Origin: a virus
DNA: 64,000 bases
Virus record (IMG/VR): IMGVR_UViG_3300009128_001768
Coordinates: 59,374 to 123,373 of that record
Strand: one strand, 5' to 3'
A program made the translations under genes and the position numbers. A model generated the notes under the pieces. It was not told the DNA's origin, ran no database searches, and saw only the letters and a list, made by a program, of their open reading frames with translations. Of the stretch, positions 54,133 through 61,670 are shown piece by piece; positions within the stretch are counted from its first letter, which is position 1, and each line of letters begins with the position of its first letter.

Positions 54133-55453
54133 TGAATATGCACCTGATTTTGCCAGTATCGTGGCTTCTTTTGATTTTCTCGACTACTTGAACACTAATA
54201 TCTAAATTTCCTAATCTCTGTTTTAAGCCTGTTGTTATTTCTAATATCGTTTCCTCTGTGTAGTGTTCATTGGGCACTAAAAGAAATTCGATTGTTTCCC
54301 TGGTCTTCTGAATAATCTGGAACATTTTTACACCGTCAATCTTGTACATCATCGTATAAAAATTAACACCAGGAAGGCGGGCACCATTTTTTGAAACAAG
54401 AATATCGTCACATCTTCCATCGATATCTAACATACGATAGGGGGCCCCATCCGGGTTCAGTATCCCCACATCACTTGTGCGATATCGAATAAAAGGCATA
54501 TAGTAATTTAAAAATCCTGTACCTACAATAACATTTTGACCTTCGGTATTATCAAATTCAGTAATGCCATACTCAAAATTTTCGATATAAGCAGTCGAAT
54601 GCGACGTCTGATGGTGCAATACAACTTTTTCCTGCATACCATAATGAGCCTTTGGAATTATCCCAAAAACTTCTTCGATTTTGTCTTTCCATTTATCCAG
54701 CATTTTTTCTGATGCTACATGGATTGCCTCTATACCGGCCGGATATAAGCCTGATTCTTCGCACATACATGCAAAAATATAGATGCTTGACGGGTAGCCA
54801 ACTAAAGTGTGATATTTCTTTCGATTAATCTCTGTGACATAATCCTTGATGGTATCAGAATTGATATTGTAAGCAGACATGTATAGGCGCCTGAGCTCAT
54901 GATCGTAATACCAAAGCGGAGAGTTATTGTTCTTAGGAACGTACCTTCGTATCCACACACTGGGCTTATCGTACATCGTCGCACCGTGGGAGCGAAAAGC
55001 CCTTAAAATAAACGCGGCTTCTTTTTTATAAAGATCGTCAGTGCCATAGAATACTAACTTCTTTCCTGTTGAGCCGCTTGTTCTAAACTCGACCGGGCGA
55101 TCATTCATGTTTGTTGCGATTAGATCTTGAATATTGTCTCTAATAATTTCTTTAGTAAGATACGGCAGCAAATGAAGGTCTTCGATGGTTCGAAACGAAT
55201 CAATAGTAAGACCCCTTTCATTCATTAAACGCCTATAATATGGAACGTTCTTATACACATGAGAAATGAGTAGCTTAAATTGGACGTGTTGATAATCTAG
55301 AAGTCTCTGCAAAGTCCATGACTCAGACTCGCATAAGAACTTGTAAGTCTTATCGAAAGCGCTTCCGTATCGTCTCTCAAAAGGAACTAAACCATAATAG
55401 GTCTTTTTGAAAAGTGGTATGTGCCTATTCGAAGCTGCTATCTCGGCGGCCAC
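54116..55453 (-). CDS. Adenylate-forming enzyme, CapK/PaaK-like
   Basis: The 445-residue protein resembles phenylacetate-CoA ligase/CapK proteins: VPYYRRLMNERGL, PYLTKEIIRDNIQDL, EFRTSGSTGKKLVFYGTDD (ATP-binding P-loop), KAHYGMQEKV (adenylate motif) and FIRYRTSDVGIL. DGRCDDILVSKNGARLPG is the hinge. CapK-like proteins occur in polysaccharide loci, probably activating a carboxylic acid for attachment to an amino sugar. No carrier protein gene is seen in the window. GTG 55453 overlaps the previous TAG and has AGAGGAG eight bases upstream. Confidence 0.83.
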   Translation of the reverse strand: MAAEIAASNRHIPLFKKTYYGLVPFERRYGSAFDKTYKFLCESESWTLQRLLDYQHVQFKLLISHVYKNVPYYRRLMNERGLTIDSFRTIEDLHLLPYLTKEIIRDNIQDLIATNMNDRPVEFRTSGSTGKKLVFYGTDDLYKKEAAFILRAFRSHGATMYDKPSVWIRRYVPKNNNSPLWYYDHELRRLYMSAYNINSDTIKDYVTEINRKKYHTLVGYPSSIYIFACMCEESGLYPAGIEAIHVASEKMLDKWKDKIEEVFGIIPKAHYGMQEKVVLHHQTSHSTAYIENFEYGITEFDNTEGQNVIVGTGFLNYYMPFIRYRTSDVGILNPDGAPYRMLDIDGRCDDILVSKNGARLPGVNFYTMMYKIDGVKMFQIIQKTRETIEFLLVPNEHYTEETILEITTGLKQRLGNLDISVQVVEKIKRSHDTGKIRCIFNECES

Positions 55454-55779
55454 TAAAAAAACTCCTCTGAATTTATTGCCTTGTCATCAATAAAATAGTC
55501 GGCAGCAAATTTTACGCCCGTTCTTAACTGATGGAATTTCAGGCCCCACGACGTTAATTGCTCATGGGTCTGGATATACCAATTAACCTTGGAAAACGAG
55601 CCACGAGCTGTCTCTATAATGATTGTGTGACCTTGTTGAAACAGCTCATTTACTCTCTCTATTCTGTCGAGATGTGGCTTAGAGTCTAAATACCCCCACG
55701 CTGTATCATCAGCGTTTCGCTTCGTGTCGCATAGCGTATTATCCAAATCAAACACATATGTCTTTTTATCACTACTCAT
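55453..55779 (-). CDS. Small HAD phosphatase, capsule-type
   Basis: The 108-residue protein has YVFDLDNTLCDTK (nucleophile Asp, DxD), HTIIIETARGSFSK (motif II) and KFAADYFIDDKAIN (motif IV with two Asp). Such very short HAD proteins lie in capsule and LPS clusters. The cap domain is absent. The ATG 55779 overlaps the stop of the preceding gene as ATGA and has GGAGAG seven bases upstream; a GTG at 55794 is open but less likely. It should dephosphorylate a sugar-phosphate or other small phosphate. Confidence 0.83.
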   Translation of the reverse strand: MSSDKKTYVFDLDNTLCDTKRNADDTAWGYLDSKPHLDRIERVNELFQQGHTIIIETARGSFSKVNWYIQTHEQLTSWGLKFHQLRTGVKFAADYFIDDKAINSEEFF

Positions 55780-56561
55780 TCTTCTGCTCTCCACTCCCCA
55801 CGATTATTCCAATGGGAAAATATCCCAGATGTCCCAATACTAGACCCGCCATTTGCGTACTTGTGACCCTTTTTGTGCATATTAACGTTAAACCCCACGT
55901 ATCCTCTATGCTTAGAAGATGTTTGGATATTATATTTTACTTGTAAAAGTGACAAAATACTTTGATCATGACGATGATCTATAAACTCATCAAAATTAGA
56001 GACGCCGAGCTGGTTTGGAATATCTGTTAGTATTCTCTCATCCTTACAATATTCTAGCCACTCCCGAATAAAAGCAATATTACTTGTAGTTTTCTTTGCT
56101 GCAAAGAAACCCGCCTCGACTTGAATAGCGTTATAATATTTTTCTTCTTCACAATCCATTAAAATAAAGGTGTCTCTTTTCGTCATTTGACGATTTTTGT
56201 TTCCGCCCAACGTAATTAATAAATCGTTATTTTTCATCCATTTTTTTACATAATCCGAAATACCCTTGTTGGGCACATCACCCACGTCCATATAAACAAC
56301 AATCTGGTTTTCTTTTGCTTTCTCTAAAACGTCTAAAATAATAAACGGTTTCCATAGCATATACCCAGCTAAGCGCTCTCTATCTAAAATGGACTTATTT
56401 TCTTTATAAAATTCTGTCGTCACAAGCCATTCCCTTGTGTAGTCACAAACGTAATCGAATATACCGTTTTCAATCACATGGTTCACCATGTTTCTTTGAT
56501 GATGCTCATAATTTTCATCAGCGTAATTGCAATATATCGTTTCAAATTCCATATTACTCAT
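55776..56561 (-). CDS. Putative glycosyltransferase, GT-A type
   Basis: The 261-residue protein has RERLAGYMLWKPFIILDVLEKAKENQIVVYMDVGD (pieces YMLWKPFIILD and VVYMDVGD), where DVGD is a DxD-like metal motif, and QVEAGFFAAKKT, then DHRHDQSILSLLQ. These are found in proteins annotated as glycosyltransferases near capsule genes, GT8-like in spirit. The family is not certain and no experimental function comes to mind. It overlaps the bidomain methyltransferase by eight bases at ATG 56561; ATG 56552 is an alternative. Confidence 0.65.
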   Translation of the reverse strand: MSNMEFETIYCNYADENYEHHQRNMVNHVIENGIFDYVCDYTREWLVTTEFYKENKSILDRERLAGYMLWKPFIILDVLEKAKENQIVVYMDVGDVPNKGISDYVKKWMKNNDLLITLGGNKNRQMTKRDTFILMDCEEEKYYNAIQVEAGFFAAKKTTSNIAFIREWLEYCKDERILTDIPNQLGVSNFDEFIDHRHDQSILSLLQVKYNIQTSSKHRGYVGFNVNMHKKGHKYANGGSSIGTSGIFSHWNNRGEWRAEE

Positions 56562-57951
56562 TCTTTATGGCAAAACAACCATATTCTAGTGTATGCTCTA
56601 AATTCCCAACAACGACTGGTCTTATAATTTCAAAGCCCAAATTCTTGATATAGCTCTCTAAATCTTCAGGATTATGAGTTATGTCTATATGACCAACATC
56701 CCCACCATCGAGGTGTGCTATTTCAGTCCACAATAACAAATAACAACCCTTTTTAGCATACCGACCAATATTGTCTAAAATTGCCCAGGGATTCTTGGTG
56801 TGATCAAGACAATTTCTAGTATAAATGCACCCATCAATTCTATCTTCGAGCTCAGATATAAATTCTTCGGCACAAACTGGATACTCGATTACATCCTTGT
56901 ACCAGGAGTCGCGGCCTTGGAGCGCTTTCTCAAGGAAAGGATTAATCTTCGGTAACAACGGCTCAATATGTATACGAGTCTTTATAAAGCTCCATCTAGC
57001 CACTGTTCCAAAACAAGACCCCCCAATTTCCAACAAAGTCTTATCCTGAATTTCTTTTGCAAATTTTAACCAAACATCTTCATCATTAAGAAAAAATTGA
57101 TTTAGGTTGGCCATTTCACCCGATTCACCGCACCAATATTCTGTATCATTCCTCTCCTCGACCCAATGATTCAAAGTAGGAAGAGCATGTCCTACCCAGT
57201 CAACTGTCGCAGCCCATTCGTATTCTTGAGCCGCGGCATGACGAGTCTCAGTCATTACAGACATATCGACGTTTTTATTCGTACTGGTATCTTTTTCGTC
57301 TATATTGGTGTCGTCACTTTCGAAAATCCACCCAATTTGATAATCTTCAAAAAGTAGATCTGCTTTTATATCACTCATAAAGTTCTTGACGTACAAGCTC
57401 TTGCACATCTTTCCTCCCGTAAAGAGCGGATCATGAGAATCGATAATGACTATGGACTCAGGTCTTAAATTTTTCATAGCAGCACAAAGCTCTTTCATAC
57501 ATTGAGACATAGAAGGATACGGATTTTCAGGATCAAAATCAATGGTGTCCAAATAAAGAAGGTCCACCTTGTCGGCTTCTGGCATTGACCAAAGCATCTC
57601 CACGGAGTCTTGATGGTATAATACTGTTTTCTGTGAAGTAATAGAGGTGGAATACCGACAATTTTTTTCATTGATATCAACGGATAATACTTCACCATCA
57701 TAATGATTCACAAACTTATCAAAAATGTAAGTACAGCATCCGTCACCGCCAAAGCACAAATGGCCATGGTCTGCTCTAGCAGTACCCGTTTCTACAATGC
57801 GAAAAAAATCTTGGCCATTCTTACTTCTTTCGTCCAGAATTTCGAATACCTTTAACAAAGAATCTGCTCTATTGCGAGGTCTCGTTGCTGGCAATTGGGG
57901 TTGAAACAACCTTTTATAAAACACTTCCTTGAAATAATCAGCAAAACTCAT
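56554..57951 (-). CDS. Two-domain methyltransferase fusion
   Basis: The 465-residue protein joins two SAM-dependent domains. Residues 1-214 match the whole gene at 49547-50191 (FRIVETGTARADHGHLCFG, GEVLSVDINEKNCRY). After a Ser/Thr/Asp-rich linker (about 215-240), residues 285-465 are a second type 11-like methyltransferase: LLEIGGSCFGTVARW, IHIEPLLPKINPF, GCIYTRNCLDHTKNPWAIL and GCYLLLWTEI. The second domain lacks an obvious full GxGxG loop, having EIGGSCFG. Two sequential methylations, or one active and one regulatory half, are possible. The Asp-rich linker is not seen in the stand-alone paralogue. Confidence 0.8.
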   Translation of the reverse strand: MSFADYFKEVFYKRLFQPQLPATRPRNRADSLLKVFEILDERSKNGQDFFRIVETGTARADHGHLCFGGDGCCTYIFDKFVNHYDGEVLSVDINEKNCRYSTSITSQKTVLYHQDSVEMLWSMPEADKVDLLYLDTIDFDPENPYPSMSQCMKELCAAMKNLRPESIVIIDSHDPLFTGGKMCKSLYVKNFMSDIKADLLFEDYQIGWIFESDDTNIDEKDTSTNKNVDMSVMTETRHAAAQEYEWAATVDWVGHALPTLNHWVEERNDTEYWCGESGEMANLNQFFLNDEDVWLKFAKEIQDKTLLEIGGSCFGTVARWSFIKTRIHIEPLLPKINPFLEKALQGRDSWYKDVIEYPVCAEEFISELEDRIDGCIYTRNCLDHTKNPWAILDNIGRYAKKGCYLLLWTEIAHLDGGDVGHIDITHNPEDLESYIKNLGFEIIRPVVVGNLEHTLEYGCFAIKNE

Positions 57952-57955
57952 TTTA

Positions 57956-58921
57956 TTACCAACCGCGATTCTTTAGGTAGCCACACTTGCTGTAATATTC
58001 AATCAATTCGTCTTTGCTCATTTTTTGAAGCGTTTCCCACAGCTGTTCATTGTGTCGAAATGCTGGATTTGTCACACCAGAATCAGGACCTCGTGGGTGC
58101 TCTAAGTGATAAACGATAGATGGTAGCCTTAAAACATTATACTCTAGCTTCATAAACCTTACAAACCGTTCAACATCTTCGGCACCCCACGAAATAAATT
58201 CCTCATTTTCTCCGCCAGCTTGTTTGTACTTCTCTGTATTCGCAAATATCGCCTGGCCGTAGGCTGCGCCCCACCTAAGACCGCGGTCGTTTAATATACC
58301 ACCAAAATCAGAATGGATAATAGCGTCTACAATCTTTCTATCAGATGACATGTCATCTTCAATAAAAAGACGAAGCTGGTTCTTACCATGACCATACGGA
58401 TAAACAAAGTCAGCATTTTCATCTCTAAGTGCCAATGCAGAAACTGCCATTGTTCCCAATGGAAGCAATATGTCTGCATCGAAATTTACGACATACGGTG
58501 TATCTACGACTGCCAACATTTCATTCAAATAGCGTGTACGATGGAACGGTTGATCAGTCGAACGAGTAGCACTTATTATTTTTACTCTTTCAATAAATTT
58601 TTGGAGAAATTCATTTGTAATATTCGGTGTGTACAAGCCTTGTAACCCAGCAACTAAATTTTGTTCTATATTGAGAGTTGGGTCTTCTGCTGCGAAAATC
58701 AGTATATTGGCAGATGTATGAATTCGCAGGTATAAAACGCTGGTTACAAGATTCCATAATCTTACATAAGAATCTGTTGCATATGGAATAATAAATGTGT
58801 GATCGCTCAAGTCGAGTTTTTTCTCATCAGGACGGTACAGCAATTTGTATAACGTACTCTCTGTATCGAGCTCTACGTTACCCCACTCAGCATTTTTCAT
58901 ATCATCTGGAAACCAAGACAT
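57956..58921 (-). CDS. Glycosyltransferase, GT-A type (GT2/GT7-like), paralogue of 59742-60884
   Basis: The 321-residue protein has HTFIIPYATDSYVRLWNLV, QPFHRTRYLNEMLAVVDTPYVVNFDADILLP (FDAD metal motif) and GGENEEFISWGAEDVERFVRFMKL, the G..E...WG.ED motif of galactosyltransferase-type enzymes. LEHPRGPDSGVTNP follows. ATG 58921 is chosen because AGGAG lies five bases upstream and it falls after the stop of the fucosyltransferase gene; the open frame reaches 58945. It is related to the gene at 59742-60884 in all these motifs. Confidence 0.86.
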   Translation of the reverse strand: MSWFPDDMKNAEWGNVELDTESTLYKLLYRPDEKKLDLSDHTFIIPYATDSYVRLWNLVTSVLYLRIHTSANILIFAAEDPTLNIEQNLVAGLQGLYTPNITNEFLQKFIERVKIISATRSTDQPFHRTRYLNEMLAVVDTPYVVNFDADILLPLGTMAVSALALRDENADFVYPYGHGKNQLRLFIEDDMSSDRKIVDAIIHSDFGGILNDRGLRWGAAYGQAIFANTEKYKQAGGENEEFISWGAEDVERFVRFMKLEYNVLRLPSIVYHLEHPRGPDSGVTNPAFRHNEQLWETLQKMSKDELIEYYSKCGYLKNRGW

Positions 58922-58929
58922 TATTTCTC

Positions 58930-59730
58930 CTACAGCAAGCCCCATCCCGGTGGGTAAATTGTACTCCAGTCTTTCGGCCCCTCAGGACCAAACCAGCGCT
59001 GGGGCGCGATAACAAGATTAGTACTTGTTGATAACCAAGCCCCCCACCAGCTAAACGAAGAATTAGCGATTACGTGAGCGTCACATTTAGTCATCATACA
59101 CATATCTTCGAATTGGTTTTCACCTGGGGAAGCCAAAATCTCTGGGGGCAAAGTCTCTTGAAGCCACTCAGCATCATCTGAAAACGCTACAAATTTAATG
59201 TCAGGAAATTTATTTAGCATAATCGAGATTGCCGTGTTGTAGTATTCTGCTTCTAGATTAGTGTGAAAATTTGGGAACTCTAGATAATCGGAGCGCCTGA
59301 AATGTACGGCACATACAAGAGAATCAGAAGATCGAATATCATCTATTTTTCCTTGAGCAACAGAATCTATATCTCTGCTAAATTGAAACTCTTCTCTCAA
59401 CTCCTCCTGGAATTTAGAGAAGTAAAGGGGAGACTGGAAGTAACCATGAATATCACAATTGTCCATTAACAAAAACAGGTTTGGTGAAAATAAAAAGCTC
59501 TCTTCTTGATATTGCCCTTTAGCCTCAATGTCGTCTATTTTTTTCGCGGACAAATTGGGGAAGGCCTCAACAATACTAAGCGGCTTTGTAGTATTCTTAA
59601 ACACCTCAACTGCAGCGGCAGGTATACCAATGTCAATTTGTCTATTTTTGCCCAACGCAAAAAGCGTGGCATATTGGAACATTTGATTTCCAATCCTTCC
59701 ATTTTTTCCTAATTCAGAATAAAAAAACAT
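58930..59730 (-). CDS. Alpha-1,2-fucosyltransferase-like, GT11
   Basis: The 266-residue enzyme has GRIGNQMFQYATLFALG at the start, VCAVHFRRSDYLEFP (the HxRRxD GDP-fucose motif) and HVIANSSFSWWGAWLS. These are the three classical GT11 motifs. The dIHGYFQSPLYF segment is typical too. It should transfer fucose from GDP-fucose to a galactose or similar residue. The GDP-fucose donor can be made by the Gmd-like and Fcl-like proteins of the same phage. The ATG is preceded by AGGTGA at a good distance. No membrane anchor is present. Confidence 0.93.
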   Translation of the reverse strand: MFFYSELGKNGRIGNQMFQYATLFALGKNRQIDIGIPAAAVEVFKNTTKPLSIVEAFPNLSAKKIDDIEAKGQYQEESFLFSPNLFLLMDNCDIHGYFQSPLYFSKFQEELREEFQFSRDIDSVAQGKIDDIRSSDSLVCAVHFRRSDYLEFPNFHTNLEAEYYNTAISIMLNKFPDIKFVAFSDDAEWLQETLPPEILASPGENQFEDMCMMTKCDAHVIANSSFSWWGAWLSTSTNLVIAPQRWFGPEGPKDWSTIYPPGWGLL

Positions 59731-59741
59731 CTAATTTTCAC

Positions 59742-60884
59742 CTATTGCCATTTAAATAATTCACCCATGTCCAGGCTCTTCCATTTTCGAGCTTTGTAAT
59801 ATTCACAATTTTCATAATAATTCTTGATCCAATCAACATCTTTGTCTTGTAGCGAAACCCACAAGTCTTCATTCGATTGAAAATGCGGATTAGACTTTCC
59901 AGAATCAAGACCTCGAGGATGCTCGAGATGTACAACAGGATAAGGAAATCTCATAACTTTAAACCCAAGCTTCGAAAACCTAGTAAACCTCTCTATATCT
60001 TCAGCACCCCACGAAACAAAATTCTCATTCTCTCCGTACGCCCTCAAATAAGCTTCTGTCTTCGCAAAAAATATGTGACCAAAGGCCGATGACCAGGGAA
60101 CACTCACTACGTCTAATATTGTATTTTGATAATATAACAAATCAATATTGTCTTTTGCAATCAATTCAATGATTGCATATGCCAACTCCGCTGAAGCTGC
60201 TTCTTCAGCTTCGCGGTGGCCGTCGGGGGCGCTTGAGGTCTCAAGCTGGTGCTTTGCCCATACCCTTAAAGAATACTGGCCATGACCGTATGGATAAATA
60301 AAATCAGCAACGCCATCTCCATCCAGTGTGGTGCTTAACATAGTCTGTGCCAGCCTGATCGTCGATGCGTCGATTAAGACGTCGGCGTCTAAATTTGCGA
60401 CATATCGAGTTGTAACTTGCTCAAGCATATCATTAAGATAAAGTGTTCGATGAAATGGTTCTCCAGGTTTCCGGGGTCGTAATATTACAGTGAGCCGACC
60501 AAGCGCTACCTTTTCAAAGGTGTCGCCACCCCACCATTGAGCAAGCGTAGCAAAAAAATAACCCTCGTAATTCCAGTTTCTACCGTTGTTACCAAGTCTC
60601 GGGTTATTTTGTAATTCATCCAGTGTGTAATTTACGTCTGCTATTGTAAGAAGAATCTTTGAACTGGTGTTCATCAATAAGTGCGATACAACAAGACATA
60701 AATTGATTACCCGTGATAAAGAATCTGCAGCGAAAGGTATCATAAAAGTGAGCTCTGGATTGGAACGTGTGCACCTATCCAGCAACCGACCCTGTCCTAA
60801 GAGTCGCCAATCGATTTCAGGAGCAGTACCATCGAAATTGATCATATCTTTTAGCGCTTTGGGTGCCCATTGACTATCGCTCAT
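59742..60884 (-). CDS. Glycosyltransferase, GT-A type (GT2/GT7-like), paralogue of 57956-58921
   Basis: The 380-residue protein has LTFMIPFAADSLSRVINLC, EPFHRTLYLNDMLEQVTTRYVANLDADVLID (metal-binding DAD) and YGENENFVSWGAEDIERFTRFSKLGFKV, then LEHPRGLDSGKSNPHF. It is clearly related to the gene at 57956-58921 but longer, with a 60-residue central insert containing a polar Glu/Ala-rich helix. ATG 60884 is chosen over TTG 60896 because AAAGGAA lies closely upstream. It is sandwiched between the fucosyltransferase and a GT2 enzyme, so the run may build one oligosaccharide. Confidence 0.86.
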   Translation of the reverse strand: MSDSQWAPKALKDMINFDGTAPEIDWRLLGQGRLLDRCTRSNPELTFMIPFAADSLSRVINLCLVVSHLLMNTSSKILLTIADVNYTLDELQNNPRLGNNGRNWNYEGYFFATLAQWWGGDTFEKVALGRLTVILRPRKPGEPFHRTLYLNDMLEQVTTRYVANLDADVLIDASTIRLAQTMLSTTLDGDGVADFIYPYGHGQYSLRVWAKHQLETSSAPDGHREAEEAASAELAYAIIELIAKDNIDLLYYQNTILDVVSVPWSSAFGHIFFAKTEAYLRAYGENENFVSWGAEDIERFTRFSKLGFKVMRFPYPVVHLEHPRGLDSGKSNPHFQSNEDLWVSLQDKDVDWIKNYYENCEYYKARKWKSLDMGELFKWQ

Positions 60885-61656
60885 ATTTCCTTTCAATCTC
60901 CCAATCGTAAATCACTTCCTGCCTATCACCAGAAATTACACCCTGAAGTTTGTATAGTTGGTAATACATCGTCGACAAAACTCTGACAACTCTCGGATCA
61001 TATTTTTGATTGTCCCAGTCGGTCGGTGCCTGAGTGTAATCAACTAATACTTCTGGTAAATTTGCAAAGGCGAAATATGGTATAGCCTTTAACCATAAAT
61101 GCATATCTTGCGCTAGTGGAAAATGCTCACTATAACCACCAGCTATTAGCGGCACCTCTCGTCTCATGACAACAGAAGAATGACAAAAAGCGTTCTGCCC
61201 TTGGATCAAAAAATACTTGATATTGTGATCATCAGGCGGGTACACAACTGGGCGCCCCATTGATCCAAGCTCTTCTTCTTCGCCGGCCGCATTCACTAAT
61301 CGTATTCGAGTTCCCAGAACACCTACTTCTGGATTTGAATCTAAAAATGCGACCTGCTTCTCTAGCTTACTTGGATACCAATAGTCATCATCGTCTTGTC
61401 GAGCGATATAAGGAGAATCGCTGTTGTATATCCCAGTGTTTAAAGCTGCTGGATGGCCAGGAGTCTTGCACTTAACAACTCGTATGTTCGCAGTCTCAGA
61501 ATATTCTTTTGCTATCTCAAGTGTATTATCAGTACAATTGTTGTCCACTAAAATTGTTTCAAAATCCCGATACGTCTGCTCAGCAACGGACTTAAGTGCT
61601 CGACCGATCGTTTTTCCGCCATTGTGAACTGCTAGTACAATACTGACCTTAGCCAT
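60874..61656 (-). CDS. Glycosyltransferase, GT2 type
   Basis: A GT-A enzyme of 260 residues: VSIVLAVHNGGKTIGRALKSVAEQTYRDF, in pieces VLAVHNGGKTI and VDNNCTDNT, then PYIARQDDDDYWYPSKLEKQ with the metal-binding DDD. MRREVPLIAGGYSEHFPLAQDMHLW is the catalytic-base region (Q-D-M). It is a standard family 2 transferase. It overlaps the GT-A gene downstream by 11 bases and follows the 640-residue enzyme by 14 bases. The sugar is unknown. Confidence 0.88.
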   Translation of the reverse strand: MAKVSIVLAVHNGGKTIGRALKSVAEQTYRDFETILVDNNCTDNTLEIAKEYSETANIRVVKCKTPGHPAALNTGIYNSDSPYIARQDDDDYWYPSKLEKQVAFLDSNPEVGVLGTRIRLVNAAGEEEELGSMGRPVVYPPDDHNIKYFLIQGQNAFCHSSVVMRREVPLIAGGYSEHFPLAQDMHLWLKAIPYFAFANLPEVLVDYTQAPTDWDNQKYDPRVVRVLSTMYYQLYKLQGVISGDRQEVIYDWEIERKYER

Positions 61657-61670
61657 TGAATCCTTCCTGG

